Positions 44,746-54,691 of a DNA stretch of 64,000 nucleotides are shown here, piece by piece. Each line of letters starts with the position of its first letter. The stretch's first letter is position 1. The notes under the pieces were generated by a model. The model saw nothing but the letters and a program-made list of their open reading frames with translations, had not been told where the DNA came from and searched no databases. This stretch comes from Bacteroidia bacterium (GTDB taxonomy: Bacteria; Bacteroidota; Bacteroidia; Bacteroidales; Prolixibacteraceae), in the NCBI GenBank assembly GCA_026391315.1, contig JAPLDT010000030.1, positions 1 to 64,000 of the forward strand, in the 5' to 3' direction. A program made the translations under genes and the position numbers.

Positions 44746-46595
44746 ATACAATTAAATACCTGTTTTTAATAGCCATTGCAGGCTTTCCCTTCTCAGCATT
44801 TGCCGCTGATCAGAGCAACTTAAAGAAAGTATTTGTCGTTGAACGAATAGCTCCAGTGAAAATCATCAAAACTGGTGAAGGTTCTTATTTTGCCGATTTT
44901 GGCAAAGATGCCTTCGGTACCCTGGAACTGAATTATAAATCCTCCAAATCCGAAACGCTGGTCATCTCGCTCGGGGAAAAGCTTCTGAATGGAAAGATTG
45001 ACCAAAAACCCGGTGGCAGCATTCGCTTTGCGGAAGTAAATCTTCAGGTATCGCCTTCCCAATCCGTTTATATCCTGAAATTGACAGCCGACAAGCGCAA
45101 TACATCCGGTGCGGCTGTGCTGCTTCCCGATTCATTTGGGGTCGTTATGCCCTTCAGGTATGTTGAAATCAGAAATGCAGGTCATGCGATAACAGCCTCG
45201 GATCTGAAACAAAAGGCCTGGTTCTGCCATTTCGACGCAAGTCAAAGCGACTTCTCCAGTTCGGATACCGTTCTCAACAAGGTTTGGGATCTTTGTAAGT
45301 ACAGCATCAAGGCCACAAGTTTTACGGGATTGTACATCGATGGTGACCGCGAAAGGATCCCCTACGAGGCAGATGCTTACATCAACCAGCTTGGGCATTA
45401 CTGCACCGACCGCGAATATGGCATGGCCCAAAATACAATTGTGTACTTTATGGACCATCCCACATGGCCTACCGAATGGCTCCTTCATACGGCATTGATG
45501 ATGTACCAGGATTATTACTATTCGGGAGATATCGGTTTGCTTAGAAAATATTACGGCCAACTCAGGAACAAGACGCTGATTGACCTGGCCCGCGAAGATG
45601 GTCTGATTAGTACGACCACAGGGAAAGTCACGGAGGATTTGATGCGAAAATTGGGGTTTAAGGATACCAAACAACGACTGAAAGACATTGTCGACTGGCC
45701 GCCGGGACAAAAAGATACAGGCTGGAAACTTGTCAATCCCGAAGGTGAGCGCGACGGTTACGAAATGGTGACCATCAATACCGTGGTGAACTGCTTTTTC
45801 TATGAAAACATGAAAATCATGGCCGAAGTAGCAAAGCTTCTGAGTCAATCATCCGACCAATCCTATTTTGAGCAGATGGCTACCAAAGTAAAAAACGCCA
45901 TCAATCAGAAGCTTTTTGATCAGCAAAAAGGTGTCTATACTGACGGAGAAGGATCTTCTCACGCATCACTCCATGCAAACATGATGGCTTTGGCGTTTGG
46001 AATTGTTCCGGAGGACCACCTCCGGTCGGTCGCTGATTTTGTTAAATCACGCGGGATGGCCTGCAGCGTCTATGGTTCGCAATACCTGCTCGAAGGGCTT
46101 TACCGTTCAGGAGAGGGGCAGTACGCACTCGATCTGATGCGTGCCATCAGCGACAGAAGCTGGTGGAACATGATCAGGGTCGGATCTACCATTACCATGG
46201 AAGCCTGGGATATGAAATACAAGCCCAACTCAGACTGGAACCATGCCTGGGGCGCTGCTCCGGCCAACATCATTCCAAGGCAGCTTTGGGGAATCCAGCC
46301 AAAAACCCCAGGATTCGCGACAGTTCGGATCCATCCCCAAATGGGCGATTTGAAATTCAGCACCATCAAAACACCCACTATTTTGGGTTCAATCAAAGGA
46401 GAATACAGACTGAATAGTACTCAGTTGAAGAGCTATTCGATTGAATTGCCTCCAAAAATGACCGGAGATCTTATTCTGGATGAAGCTTCAAATAAGGTGA
46501 TCACCCTGAACGGGCAAATAATCAAAGCTGTCGGTCCTGTCATCCGGCTAAATCCCGGTATCAACAATTTGGAAATTAAATTGAAAACCCATTAA
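44736..46595 (+). CDS. Secreted GH78-like alpha-L-rhamnosidase
   Basis: The 619-residue protein has a signal peptide (YLFLIAIAGFPFSAFA), an N-terminal beta-domain and a six-hairpin barrel with the GH78-type motifs GLYIDGDRERIPYEADAYINQLG (general acid region), HPTWPTEWLLHTALM, WNHAWGAAP and a C-terminal beta-sandwich. It would release alpha-L-rhamnose from rhamnogalacturonan, ulvan-like or arabinogalactan glycans. It is shorter than typical GH78 enzymes because the extra N-terminal carbohydrate-binding domains are absent. Confidence 0.82.
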   Translation: MDLNTIKYLFLIAIAGFPFSAFAADQSNLKKVFVVERIAPVKIIKTGEGSYFADFGKDAFGTLELNYKSSKSETLVISLGEKLLNGKIDQKPGGSIRFAEVNLQVSPSQSVYILKLTADKRNTSGAAVLLPDSFGVVMPFRYVEIRNAGHAITASDLKQKAWFCHFDASQSDFSSSDTVLNKVWDLCKYSIKATSFTGLYIDGDRERIPYEADAYINQLGHYCTDREYGMAQNTIVYFMDHPTWPTEWLLHTALMMYQDYYYSGDIGLLRKYYGQLRNKTLIDLAREDGLISTTTGKVTEDLMRKLGFKDTKQRLKDIVDWPPGQKDTGWKLVNPEGERDGYEMVTINTVVNCFFYENMKIMAEVAKLLSQSSDQSYFEQMATKVKNAINQKLFDQQKGVYTDGEGSSHASLHANMMALAFGIVPEDHLRSVADFVKSRGMACSVYGSQYLLEGLYRSGEGQYALDLMRAISDRSWWNMIRVGSTITMEAWDMKYKPNSDWNHAWGAAPANIIPRQLWGIQPKTPGFATVRIHPQMGDLKFSTIKTPTILGSIKGEYRLNSTQLKSYSIELPPKMTGDLILDEASNKVITLNGQIIKAVGPVIRLNPGINNLEIKLKTH

Positions 46596-46635
46596 TCCCT
46601 TAGGTTATGCTAATGTCTAAGAGATAATTCCCTTC

Positions 46636-46733
46636 ATTTGTGCCCTTTGTGAAAACCTTTGCGCCCTTTGTGGTGAATTTTTTAAACTTTAACACAAAGG
46701 TCACTAAGGAAAACACAAAGGAATCACTAAGGA
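46636..46733. repeat. Intergenic inverted repeat built of CCTTTGTG words
   Basis: TTTGTGCCCTTTGTGAAAAC-type words at 46636-46680 face AACACAAAGGTCACTAAGG-type words at 46690-46733. It lies between the rhamnosidase stop and the oxidoreductase start. Confidence 0.7.
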
Positions 46734-46811
46734 TTATATTCATTCAAATACAGCGATTTATCACTAAAATATATCAACATACAAATTAACAATCATCAAA
46801 AACCAGAATTT

Positions 46812-48254
46812 ATGAAACCAAACGAAGCTTCAAGACGCTCATTTTTAAAGAATGCAGCTGCACTCTCAGCGGTTGCGGCACTCCCCACTTTGCTCACGAG
46901 TACAGCATCAGGAGCCAATCCTGCACAGAAACCGGTTGCCGCAAGCGATAAGGTTAACCTTGCCTGCTGCGGTATAGGCAACCAGGGCGGATCAGACGTT
47001 AAGTCATTTTTCAAAACCGGACTTTGCAACATCGTAGCCCTGTGCGATGTCGACATGGGTGCCCCGCACACCCAGGAAATACTAAAAATGTTTCCTGACG
47101 TTCCCCGTTTTCAGGACTTCCGGGTGATGATGGACAAAATGGGCAGTCAGATTGACGCTGTAACTGCCGGAGTTCCCGACTTTGCGCATTTCCCAATCGT
47201 CATGCTCGCCATGAGCATGGGCAAACACGTCTTCACGGAAAAACCAATGGGACGCACCTTCAACGAGGTGGAACTGATGATCAAAGGCGCAAAAAAATAC
47301 AAGGTAGCCACCCAGATGGGCAACCAGGGCCATTCCGAGGCCAACTATTTTCAGTTCAAAGCATGGAAAGAAGCCGGAATCATCAAGGATGTAACCGCCA
47401 TCACCGCCCACATGAACTCGGCCAGAAGATGGCACGGCTGGGATTTCAAAAATGCGAAATATCCTGAAAAACAGGATATTCCTACTACCCTCGACTGGGA
47501 AACCTGGCACATGACGACCAAACTGCACCACGATTACAACAAGGATTACATCAATGGACAATGGCGCTGCTGGTACGATTTCGGAATGGGAGCCCTTGGC
47601 GATTGGGCTGCGCACATCATCGATACAGCCCACGAATTCCTAAACCTCGGACTTCCATACGAAATTGATTGCCTAAAGAGCGAAGGTTACAACACCTACT
47701 TTTACCCACAATCTACCACCCTCCTCTTTAAATTTCCAAAACGTGGTGAGATGCCTCCACTGGAAATCACCTGGTACGACGGGGTGAACAATGTACCGGA
47801 AGTTCCGGAGGGTTATGGCTCAAGCGCCACCCTCGACCCCAACATTCCACCAGCAAGTAACGGGAAGATTCAGCCATCCAAACTGAACCCTGGCAAGATC
47901 ATCTACAGCAAGGAGCTTACCTTCAAAGGCGGTTCGCACGGTAGCACCTTGTCAATCATCCCTGAAGCGAAAGCCAAAGAGATGGCTTCCAAGCTTCCCG
48001 AAGTACCGAAAAGTCCTTCCAACCATTATGCAAACTTTTTGAAAGGCTGCAAGGGTGAGGAGGTTTGCCGGTCAAGGTTTGAGATTGCCGGTCCGTTGAG
48101 CCAGGTGTTCAATCTGGGTGTTTTGTCGCAACAACTCAAAACAAAACTGCTGTTCGACCGCGAAACCAAACAGATCACCAACAACAAAGTTGCCAACGAA
48201 TTGTTGGTAGGCGCGCCACCCCGCAGGGGTTGGGAGCAATACTACAAATTATAA
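46812..48254 (+). CDS. Tat-exported Gfo/Idh/MocA-family oxidoreductase
   Basis: The 480-residue protein begins with a twin-arginine signal (SRRSFLKNAAALSAVAALP) and a Rossmann NAD(P)-binding motif (VNLACCGIGNQGGSDVK), then EKPMGRTFNEVELM with the catalytic-type Lys. The twin-arginine signal implies folding with cofactor in the cytoplasm and export to the periplasm. Substrates in this family are sugars or cyclitols, and some members are GH109-type glycosidases. Between a rhamnosidase and a heparinase-like lyase, a role on a released sugar is plausible. Confidence 0.87.
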   Translation: MKPNEASRRSFLKNAAALSAVAALPTLLTSTASGANPAQKPVAASDKVNLACCGIGNQGGSDVKSFFKTGLCNIVALCDVDMGAPHTQEILKMFPDVPRFQDFRVMMDKMGSQIDAVTAGVPDFAHFPIVMLAMSMGKHVFTEKPMGRTFNEVELMIKGAKKYKVATQMGNQGHSEANYFQFKAWKEAGIIKDVTAITAHMNSARRWHGWDFKNAKYPEKQDIPTTLDWETWHMTTKLHHDYNKDYINGQWRCWYDFGMGALGDWAAHIIDTAHEFLNLGLPYEIDCLKSEGYNTYFYPQSTTLLFKFPKRGEMPPLEITWYDGVNNVPEVPEGYGSSATLDPNIPPASNGKIQPSKLNPGKIIYSKELTFKGGSHGSTLSIIPEAKAKEMASKLPEVPKSPSNHYANFLKGCKGEEVCRSRFEIAGPLSQVFNLGVLSQQLKTKLLFDRETKQITNNKVANELLVGAPPRRGWEQYYKL

Positions 48255-48261
48255 TTTTCCC

Positions 48262-48294
48262 ACACCTGTCAGGTTTTGAAAACCTGACAGGTGT
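48262..48294. terminator. Strong hairpin after the oxidoreductase gene
   Basis: ACACCTGTCAGGTTTT and its exact reverse complement form a 16-bp stem with almost no loop, 7 nt after the stop codon. It is followed at 48298-48317 by one copy of the CCCTTCGAC...CTCAGGG repeat. Confidence 0.75.
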
Positions 48295-48355
48295 AAACCC
48301 TTCGACTCCGCTCAGGGACCGGATCCACCATTCACATCTTATTTGATTAGAAGCC

Positions 48356-51079
48356 ATGGCCAAATTAATGGTTCCATTTTTTTTGGTGCTCTTCTTCATG
48401 AGTTGCACTTTGATTGCTCAAAACCCGCATATCCTGGTCACCAATGGGGATAAACCATCCGTTCTGTCCAAAGTAAAGGAACAGGCCTGGGCCAAATCCA
48501 TCTTCGAAGAGTTGCAGAATACTGTCACTCCCTATGTCGAGCGACATGTCACAGATCCGCAATGGATTTTGAGCCGTTACCTTATGAACCGCATTCCTGG
48601 TAAGCATTATACGACTGTTTACTCTGACAATGCCGGCATGGGGCTGGTAAAATGGACCGGCAACGCCCCCTATCCCACTGTGAGGGTCTCCACCTACCTT
48701 CGATCGCCGATCACAGAGAAAGGGGCATCCTACCGTCCACCGACCATTGAGGATCTGGTTCCCAACGACACCTCAAGGGTAATGAATCTTTACAATCCCG
48801 AAACCGGGCGAAAAGAGTGGATCGATCCGCAGGCATACATTACCGATATCAATGGAAAGATCAACAATCTGGCATTGGACGCTGCAATTTTGTACTGGCT
48901 GAACGGTGATGCGAAATATGCCCGTTTCGCGGCCGATCTTCTGGACCAGTGGGCCAAAGGCGCCTATTACCAGGAACCGATTGTCGGGCCTTGCCGCACA
49001 GGATTTCTGGACATGCAGACGCTGGGTGACCAAAGTTATCGCTCCATCATTCTGGCTTACGATTTTGTAAAACCCTTCATGCAGCAAAACGGTTACGACC
49101 TACACTGGTACGAAACCGTCTTCGAGAAATTTGCCTCTACCCTGGCTTTCAGGGGATTCTGGAACAACAACTGGTATGCTGCCGAAAGTTCTACCATGGT
49201 TTTTGCCGCTCTCAACCTCGAAAACAAGCAAGAACAGGACTTTTATTTGCAGTTTATCCTCTCTAAAGATACCATCAACGGGGGTTGCGGACAGTTGGCG
49301 CTTCCCTCGACGGTGAAAAACTGGCTAACGCCGGATGGTCACTGGAAAGAGCCGGGTGGCTACCACAACTATCCGGTGGGCAATCTCCTGGTAGCATCGC
49401 TGGCACTTGAAAAAAACGGGTATGATGTTTTCAAACAGTTTCCGGCATTGTTTAAGGCCTCCTACGCCATGCTGAAATACTCCTTCCCCAATCTGACCGT
49501 TGGCGGCTTCGGGGATACCGGCAGAGCGTCGCAAAGTGCAGAATCACTGGAAATAGGTCTGATCGGGGCCGTCAAATACAGCGATCCGATATTGCCCGAC
49601 ATGCTGGCATCCATGAACAAACTGATCGAAGGCGGAAAATACAAACGCGAAGATTCAGGATTCCTGGGGTTGCTCACCTTTCTTCCAGACCTGCCTGCCA
49701 CCACCAGCACATTTCGCTGGCCTCGAACCGGAGCGCTCGATTTTGCGCGCTACTTTATCCAGAGAAACGGATCAGACCCGCAAACCGGATTGATGATCGG
49801 AGTCCAGGGGGCCACTTACAACCACAACCATTGCAACGGGATGGCGATGGAGCTTTACGGTCTGGGAGAGGTGCTTGGCATCGATGCCGGAACCGGACCC
49901 AACTACGAACATCCGCTGCACCGGAACTATTACAGCCAGTGGGCCGCACACAACACAGTGGTTGCGGCAGGATCCTCCTCTTCGGTTCCTTTCAGTGGTT
50001 CGGCAGGCGCTAAAAATATCGGACAGATCGAACTCGCGGCCATGGAACCAATGCCCGATCTCGAAGCTGTTTCGCCCGACTGCTCATTTACCGACACGCG
50101 CTATTTCGATAAATCGACCAATACCAACCAGTCGCGCACACTTGCCATTGTCCGCACCTCCGAAACAAGCGGCTATTATGTCGACATTTTCCGATCCGAC
50201 AATGCAATCAGTAATGACTATGTCTACCACAATATCGGCGACGAGCTCAACCTCCTTGACAGCCATCGCAATAAAATAAATACCGTAACTGCCAGCTATC
50301 CGAGGACCGAAAAAGACTATCCCGGGTTTCGCTTTTTCACCGATGTGGAGAAACTGGATGGATGTAACGACAACCTGACAGCCCTCTTCTCCATCAAAGA
50401 TGACAAGTCGGATGATCTGTTTCTACAGCTTTTGGTAGCTGGTGATGAAGGGCGGACTTATTTCGAGGCGAAATCCCTCAAGACCAAGACTTCCGGAAAA
50501 CATTATGCCGGTTCCCCGCTTCCGGTTTTTACCATCCACACCAATGCCGAGGCAAAAACAAAACCTTTTGTCGCTGTTTTCGAACCCTACAAAGGAAAAG
50601 ATGGCTACACCATCGACCGGATTGAACTTGAAAAAACAAGTGATCCGGCGAGTTTTACCGCGCTTACCGTCTACAGCAAAAACAATACTTACCAGGAAAT
50701 CTTCCAATCAACCGATCCTGATAAGATTTACAGTTCCAAATCCGGTTCTCTCAAGGGATATTATGCTGTCGTAGCAATCAAAACCATCCCAACTGCGCAA
50801 TTGGTCTCTCTCTACCTCGGGAAAGGCACAGAAATCACTAGCCGTGGCTTCAGCTTAAAATCAACAACTCCCAATGGCTCAGCCAATCTGATTGCCGAGG
50901 CTAAGGGATACCGAATCAGCTGCAACCAGGAAACGGAGATCAGCCTTCCTGGTAAGGGCATTAAAAAAGCATGGTTACAACAGAATTCAGGGAAAAAAGA
51001 GCTCAAAATTATAAAAACAAACAGCGGTATTCTTGTCGCCGTTCAGTCAATTAAGGAAGGTTTAATTGTGCTGGAATAA
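48356..51079 (+). CDS. Secreted heparinase II/III-like lyase, possibly a lipoprotein
   Basis: The 907-residue protein has a signal of the form MVPFFLVLFFMSC, where the Cys could be lipidated, though the box is not ideal. An alpha-toroid region (DAAILYWLNGDAKYARFAADLLDQW, GFWNNNWYAAESS) leads to a heparinase II/III domain with GVQGATYNHNHCNGMAMELYG and SQWAAHNTVV, and a C-terminal beta-sandwich. It probably eliminates an uronate-containing plant or algal glycan. Its stop lies 25 nt before the BNR_4 propeller start, so they are co-transcribed. Confidence 0.8.
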   Translation: MAKLMVPFFLVLFFMSCTLIAQNPHILVTNGDKPSVLSKVKEQAWAKSIFEELQNTVTPYVERHVTDPQWILSRYLMNRIPGKHYTTVYSDNAGMGLVKWTGNAPYPTVRVSTYLRSPITEKGASYRPPTIEDLVPNDTSRVMNLYNPETGRKEWIDPQAYITDINGKINNLALDAAILYWLNGDAKYARFAADLLDQWAKGAYYQEPIVGPCRTGFLDMQTLGDQSYRSIILAYDFVKPFMQQNGYDLHWYETVFEKFASTLAFRGFWNNNWYAAESSTMVFAALNLENKQEQDFYLQFILSKDTINGGCGQLALPSTVKNWLTPDGHWKEPGGYHNYPVGNLLVASLALEKNGYDVFKQFPALFKASYAMLKYSFPNLTVGGFGDTGRASQSAESLEIGLIGAVKYSDPILPDMLASMNKLIEGGKYKREDSGFLGLLTFLPDLPATTSTFRWPRTGALDFARYFIQRNGSDPQTGLMIGVQGATYNHNHCNGMAMELYGLGEVLGIDAGTGPNYEHPLHRNYYSQWAAHNTVVAAGSSSSVPFSGSAGAKNIGQIELAAMEPMPDLEAVSPDCSFTDTRYFDKSTNTNQSRTLAIVRTSETSGYYVDIFRSDNAISNDYVYHNIGDELNLLDSHRNKINTVTASYPRTEKDYPGFRFFTDVEKLDGCNDNLTALFSIKDDKSDDLFLQLLVAGDEGRTYFEAKSLKTKTSGKHYAGSPLPVFTIHTNAEAKTKPFVAVFEPYKGKDGYTIDRIELEKTSDPASFTALTVYSKNNTYQEIFQSTDPDKIYSSKSGSLKGYYAVVAIKTIPTAQLVSLYLGKGTEITSRGFSLKSTTPNGSANLIAEAKGYRISCNQETEISLPGKGIKKAWLQQNSGKKELKIIKTNSGILVAVQSIKEGLIVLE

Positions 51080-51104
51080 TGAAAGATTGTTTAACTATAG
51101 ACCC

Positions 51105-52481
51105 ATGAACATCAAAATTTGTGTACCTAAATTTCTCCTTTTTGCCCTGTTTCTGAACCATGGTATCACAATAGCCCAAAACCCGACCGCCAACGGCTAC
51201 AAAGGCATCTGGTTTACCCTGGGTCAATTTTCGGAATATGGCGACAAATATTCCGGCGGACTTGGCACCTATACCGCCAACCACATTCCGATAGCCATCT
51301 ATGCGCCCGAGGTAAAGAAGACCTTTTTCACTTATGGAGGGACAACCGCAAAAGATGCACGGCATCTGCTGATCATGGTCTCCTATTTTGACCATCAGAC
51401 AAAAATGGTTCCCAAGCCCGTGGTCGTTTATGACAAAGAGGGTGTCGACGATCCGCACGACAATGCCGCTATCTCGATCGACGGGCAGGGATTTATCTGG
51501 GTTTTTGTAAGCGGGAGAAGCAAAGCCCGGCCGGGACTGATCTTCAAAAGCAGCGATCCCTATTCCATCGAATCTTTCAACCAGATTAAAATTGGCGAAA
51601 TGACCTACCCGCAGCCCTGGTGGATCGAAAGCAAAGGATTTTTCTACCTCTTCACCAAATACACCAAAGGGCGCGAGCTCTATTGGTCGACCAGTCCTGA
51701 TGGAAAATACTGGGCGCCCGATAAAAAATTGGCCGGCATGGGCGGCCATTACCAGGTCTCCAACAGGATCGGAAACAAAATGGTCTCTGTTTTCAATTAC
51801 CACCCCGGTGGAAACGTCGACAAGCGAACAAATATTTATCTGATGCAGACGGAAGATATGGGGAAAAGCTGGAAAACCGTTGATGGGAAAGTTCTGGCAC
51901 CCCCTTTGACGGATATTCATACTCCGGCTTTGGTCCACGACTATGAGTCTGAAGGAAAACTGGTCTATTTGAACGATGTGAACTTCGATAAAGAAGGAAA
52001 TCCGGTCATACTTGCTGTCATCAGCAACGATTACCGCCCCGGACCCAAAGGTGATCCCCGCGAATGGACCATCCTGCACTGGAAAAACGGAAAATGGAAC
52101 CTGCACAAAGTATGTACCTCTACCCACAACTACGACATGGGCTCGCTCTACATCGAAAAGGGCCGGTGGCACATTATTGGTCCGACAGAAACCGGTCCGC
52201 AGAAATTCGGGGCCGGAGGTGAGATGGCGCTCTGGGAGAGCAAAAATGAAGGCGAAACCTGGAAAAAGATCAGGAACATCACACAAAACAGTACGCGCAA
52301 CCACTCCTATGCCCGCCGGCCTCTGAAAGCCAATCCCGATTTCTATTCCTTCTGGGCCGACGGGCATGCAGATCAACTCTCAGAATCAAAACTCTATTTT
52401 ACCAATCAGAAAGGGAACAAAACCTGGGTGCTGCCTTATGAGATGAATGCCGAATTTGCCAACCCGGAACGGGTGAAATGA
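51105..52481 (+). CDS. Secreted BNR_4-type seven-bladed propeller, candidate lyase
   Basis: From ATG at 51105 (an upstream GTG would add 13 residues ahead of the signal peptide) the protein is 458 residues with a signal ending near HGITIAQ. The body matches the BNR_4 family (GYKGIWFTLGQ, DDPHDNAAISIDGQGFIWVFVSGR, YPQPWWIESKGFFYLFTKY). This fold is shared by several propeller polysaccharide lyases acting on rhamnose-uronate links, such as the PL24/PL25/PL27-type enzymes. With a rhamnosidase and a heparinase-like lyase alongside, cleavage of a rhamnose-glucuronate link is a reasonable hypothesis. Confidence 0.72.
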   Translation: MNIKICVPKFLLFALFLNHGITIAQNPTANGYKGIWFTLGQFSEYGDKYSGGLGTYTANHIPIAIYAPEVKKTFFTYGGTTAKDARHLLIMVSYFDHQTKMVPKPVVVYDKEGVDDPHDNAAISIDGQGFIWVFVSGRSKARPGLIFKSSDPYSIESFNQIKIGEMTYPQPWWIESKGFFYLFTKYTKGRELYWSTSPDGKYWAPDKKLAGMGGHYQVSNRIGNKMVSVFNYHPGGNVDKRTNIYLMQTEDMGKSWKTVDGKVLAPPLTDIHTPALVHDYESEGKLVYLNDVNFDKEGNPVILAVISNDYRPGPKGDPREWTILHWKNGKWNLHKVCTSTHNYDMGSLYIEKGRWHIIGPTETGPQKFGAGGEMALWESKNEGETWKKIRNITQNSTRNHSYARRPLKANPDFYSFWADGHADQLSESKLYFTNQKGNKTWVLPYEMNAEFANPERVK

Positions 52482-52495
52482 AGTCTGATCCCCCC

Positions 52496-52530
52496 AATTG
52501 ACGGGGTGACTCAGAGTCACCCCGTCAATT
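52496..52530. terminator. 35-nt perfect hairpin, second copy of the TGACGGGG family
   Basis: AATTGACGGGGTGACTC and its complement surround a 1-nt centre 14 nt after the BNR_4 stop. The core matches the hairpin at 29511-29547. Confidence 0.8.
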
Positions 52531-52594
52531 TAATACATTTTACGACATAACATTCTGACACATAAATAATTACATTGATCTTATAAAATTAAGT

Positions 52595-54529
52595 ATGAAA
52601 AAGAAATCTTGCCTTTTTTTATTGGTTCTGCTCGGTGCAGGAATCTTCTCTTTCCTGCCTAGCTGTGCCCAGAAACCGGTCAAAATTAAGTTCGACAGCA
52701 ACAAGGAGGTCTCCGGACGGAAATTCGCCATCAAAGAGATCTCCCCCAACATTCCGACCAATTGGGATGGCTTTAACTTCGTGGTACTCGAGTTTAAATC
52801 GACCACATCGCAACGATTTCAGGTCGGATTTACCACCGAAACCGGTTACAACGAACTTCGGGTGATGAGCTACTGTCCCAACGGCTGGAACAAGCTGTCC
52901 ATTCCACTCCGCTTTTACAGGGAGCTTCCCGGTGCGGCCAACGACCTCGCTGCCACCTACAACAAGCCCCGTTATACCGGCTGGGTCAACCTTGGCGGCA
53001 AACGCGGTCCGCTCAAAGGAGTCGACTCTATCGGCATCCGCATGAACGTCCCCATCAACAATCCGGTGATCGAACTTCGATCCATTGCCCTGTCGGTGGA
53101 TGATCCAGGCGACCAATATCTCGGTGATAAGCCGGTGGTGGATGAATTTGGCCAGTGGAACCTGGGCGACTACGAGGGAAAGATCAAATCAGAAGTTCAG
53201 CTCCGCAAGGAGTGGGCAACCGAAGATGCCGAAACGGTAACCACCAAACCTTACAACTACTCCAAATTTGGGGGTTACCTACCGGTGAAAGTCAAGGCCA
53301 CAGGTTTCTTCCACACACAAAAAATCGATGGTAAATGGTGGTTCGTTGATCCCGAAGGATCTCTCTTCCTCTCGGTTGGCGTCGATTGCGTCAGTCCGGG
53401 AGGTGGAGGGAGTGTGAGGGACCTCGACAAACGCAAAAATATCTACAAGGAGCTTCCGCCTTCTGCGACCATCACCAGCCAGCGACGGCCCAATGCAGGA
53501 TCTTTCGGCATCTGGAACCTGATCAGACGCTATGGCGATAGCTATCCCGAAAAATCGAGGGAGCTGGTCATCAAACGAATGGACAAATGGGGACTCAATA
53601 CCATCTGCAACTGGTCCTCTCCAGAGGTGATGGCCCTTAACAGGAAGGCTTTTATGCTGCAATTGCGCGGGGTAGGAATAGAAAACGGCATCATGGGATT
53701 GCCCGATGTCTACACCTCCGATTTCAAGACAAAGGTCGATGCCTCCATCAAAGAGTTTGTAACCCCCTACCGTGAAAACCCATGGCTCATCGGCTATTTT
53801 TCAGGCAACGAACCCTCCTGGACAGGCCAGGAAGAGCGGTTGTGCGGAATGCTGCTCAGTGGAAATGAACGTCCCCTCAAAACAGAATTGATCAAATTTC
53901 TGAATGGCAGCGACAGCCCCGAAAAACGCAAGCAATTCGTCTTCGAAACCTTCCGGATCTTCTTGCAGACGGTCAACAAATCGCTCAAGACACATGATTC
54001 CAACCACCTGAACCTCGGCATTCGCTTCGGGCACAATCCTGGTAAGGAGATATTGGCCATCTGCAAAGATGTATTCGATGTTTTCAGTTTCAACTGCTAC
54101 GATCTCGCTCCGAAACAGGAGTTTATGGACCAGATTCTGGAGGGAACCGGTCTGCCTATGATCATCGGGGAGTACCATTTCGGTACCGTCGACAGGGGGA
54201 TGGCCCAGTCGCTCTGGCAGGTCAACTCGCAAAAAGAGCGGGGTGTGGCTTACAGCTACTATACCGAACAGGCCTACTCGCATCCCGGATTGATCGGAAC
54301 GGCTTATTTTCAGTGGTCCGATCAGGACCTGACGGGCCGCTTTGATGGCGAAAACTACAACTGCGGTCTGGTGGATGTCACCGACCGCCCATATCCACAT
54401 CAGGTGGAGGCAATGGGCAATACGGCTAAAAAGCTATTCAACATTCATAGCGGAACCACTCCCCCTACCAACCAGAAACCGGTGAAAGCAAGGGGACACG
54501 GTGCAATCCCGGATTTGTGGGAGAAGTAG
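52595..54529 (+). CDS. Clan GH-A glycoside hydrolase lipoprotein (agarase-like, GH50/GH86 type)
   Basis: The 644-residue protein has a lipoprotein signal (LLGAGIFSFLPSC) with Cys at about residue 24. A beta-sandwich (residues about 30-170) precedes a TIM barrel with the two catalytic Glu motifs of clan GH-A: YFSGNEPSW (acid/base) and PMIIGEYHFG (nucleophile). Also visible are FHTQKIDGKWWFVDPEG and YFQWSDQDLTGRFDGENYNCG. It is probably tethered to the outer membrane. The architecture recalls beta-agarases, but there are no other agar genes here, so the true substrate is unknown. Confidence 0.75.
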   Translation: MKKKSCLFLLVLLGAGIFSFLPSCAQKPVKIKFDSNKEVSGRKFAIKEISPNIPTNWDGFNFVVLEFKSTTSQRFQVGFTTETGYNELRVMSYCPNGWNKLSIPLRFYRELPGAANDLAATYNKPRYTGWVNLGGKRGPLKGVDSIGIRMNVPINNPVIELRSIALSVDDPGDQYLGDKPVVDEFGQWNLGDYEGKIKSEVQLRKEWATEDAETVTTKPYNYSKFGGYLPVKVKATGFFHTQKIDGKWWFVDPEGSLFLSVGVDCVSPGGGGSVRDLDKRKNIYKELPPSATITSQRRPNAGSFGIWNLIRRYGDSYPEKSRELVIKRMDKWGLNTICNWSSPEVMALNRKAFMLQLRGVGIENGIMGLPDVYTSDFKTKVDASIKEFVTPYRENPWLIGYFSGNEPSWTGQEERLCGMLLSGNERPLKTELIKFLNGSDSPEKRKQFVFETFRIFLQTVNKSLKTHDSNHLNLGIRFGHNPGKEILAICKDVFDVFSFNCYDLAPKQEFMDQILEGTGLPMIIGEYHFGTVDRGMAQSLWQVNSQKERGVAYSYYTEQAYSHPGLIGTAYFQWSDQDLTGRFDGENYNCGLVDVTDRPYPHQVEAMGNTAKKLFNIHSGTTPPTNQKPVKARGHGAIPDLWEK

Positions 54530-54539
54530 TTCTCAAAAA

Positions 54540-54625
54540 AAATTACACAGAGGAACACCAGGAGAAGCCACAGAGTTACACAGAGAAAATCTAATTTTTC
54601 CTCTGTGAAACTCTGTGTAATTTTT
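54540..54625. repeat. Intergenic inverted repeat built of CAGAG words; likely terminator
   Basis: AAATTACACAGAGGAACACC-type words at 54540-54587 face the complement CTCTGTGAAACTCTGTGTAA at 54600-54619 followed by a run of T. It lies just after the GH-A gene and ends like a Rho-independent terminator. Confidence 0.75.
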
Positions 54626-54691
54626 TTATATACCAGCTCTATGGTGTCAATTAATTTTTCCGATATTTATTCCTTCAAAAAAACCTACTAT

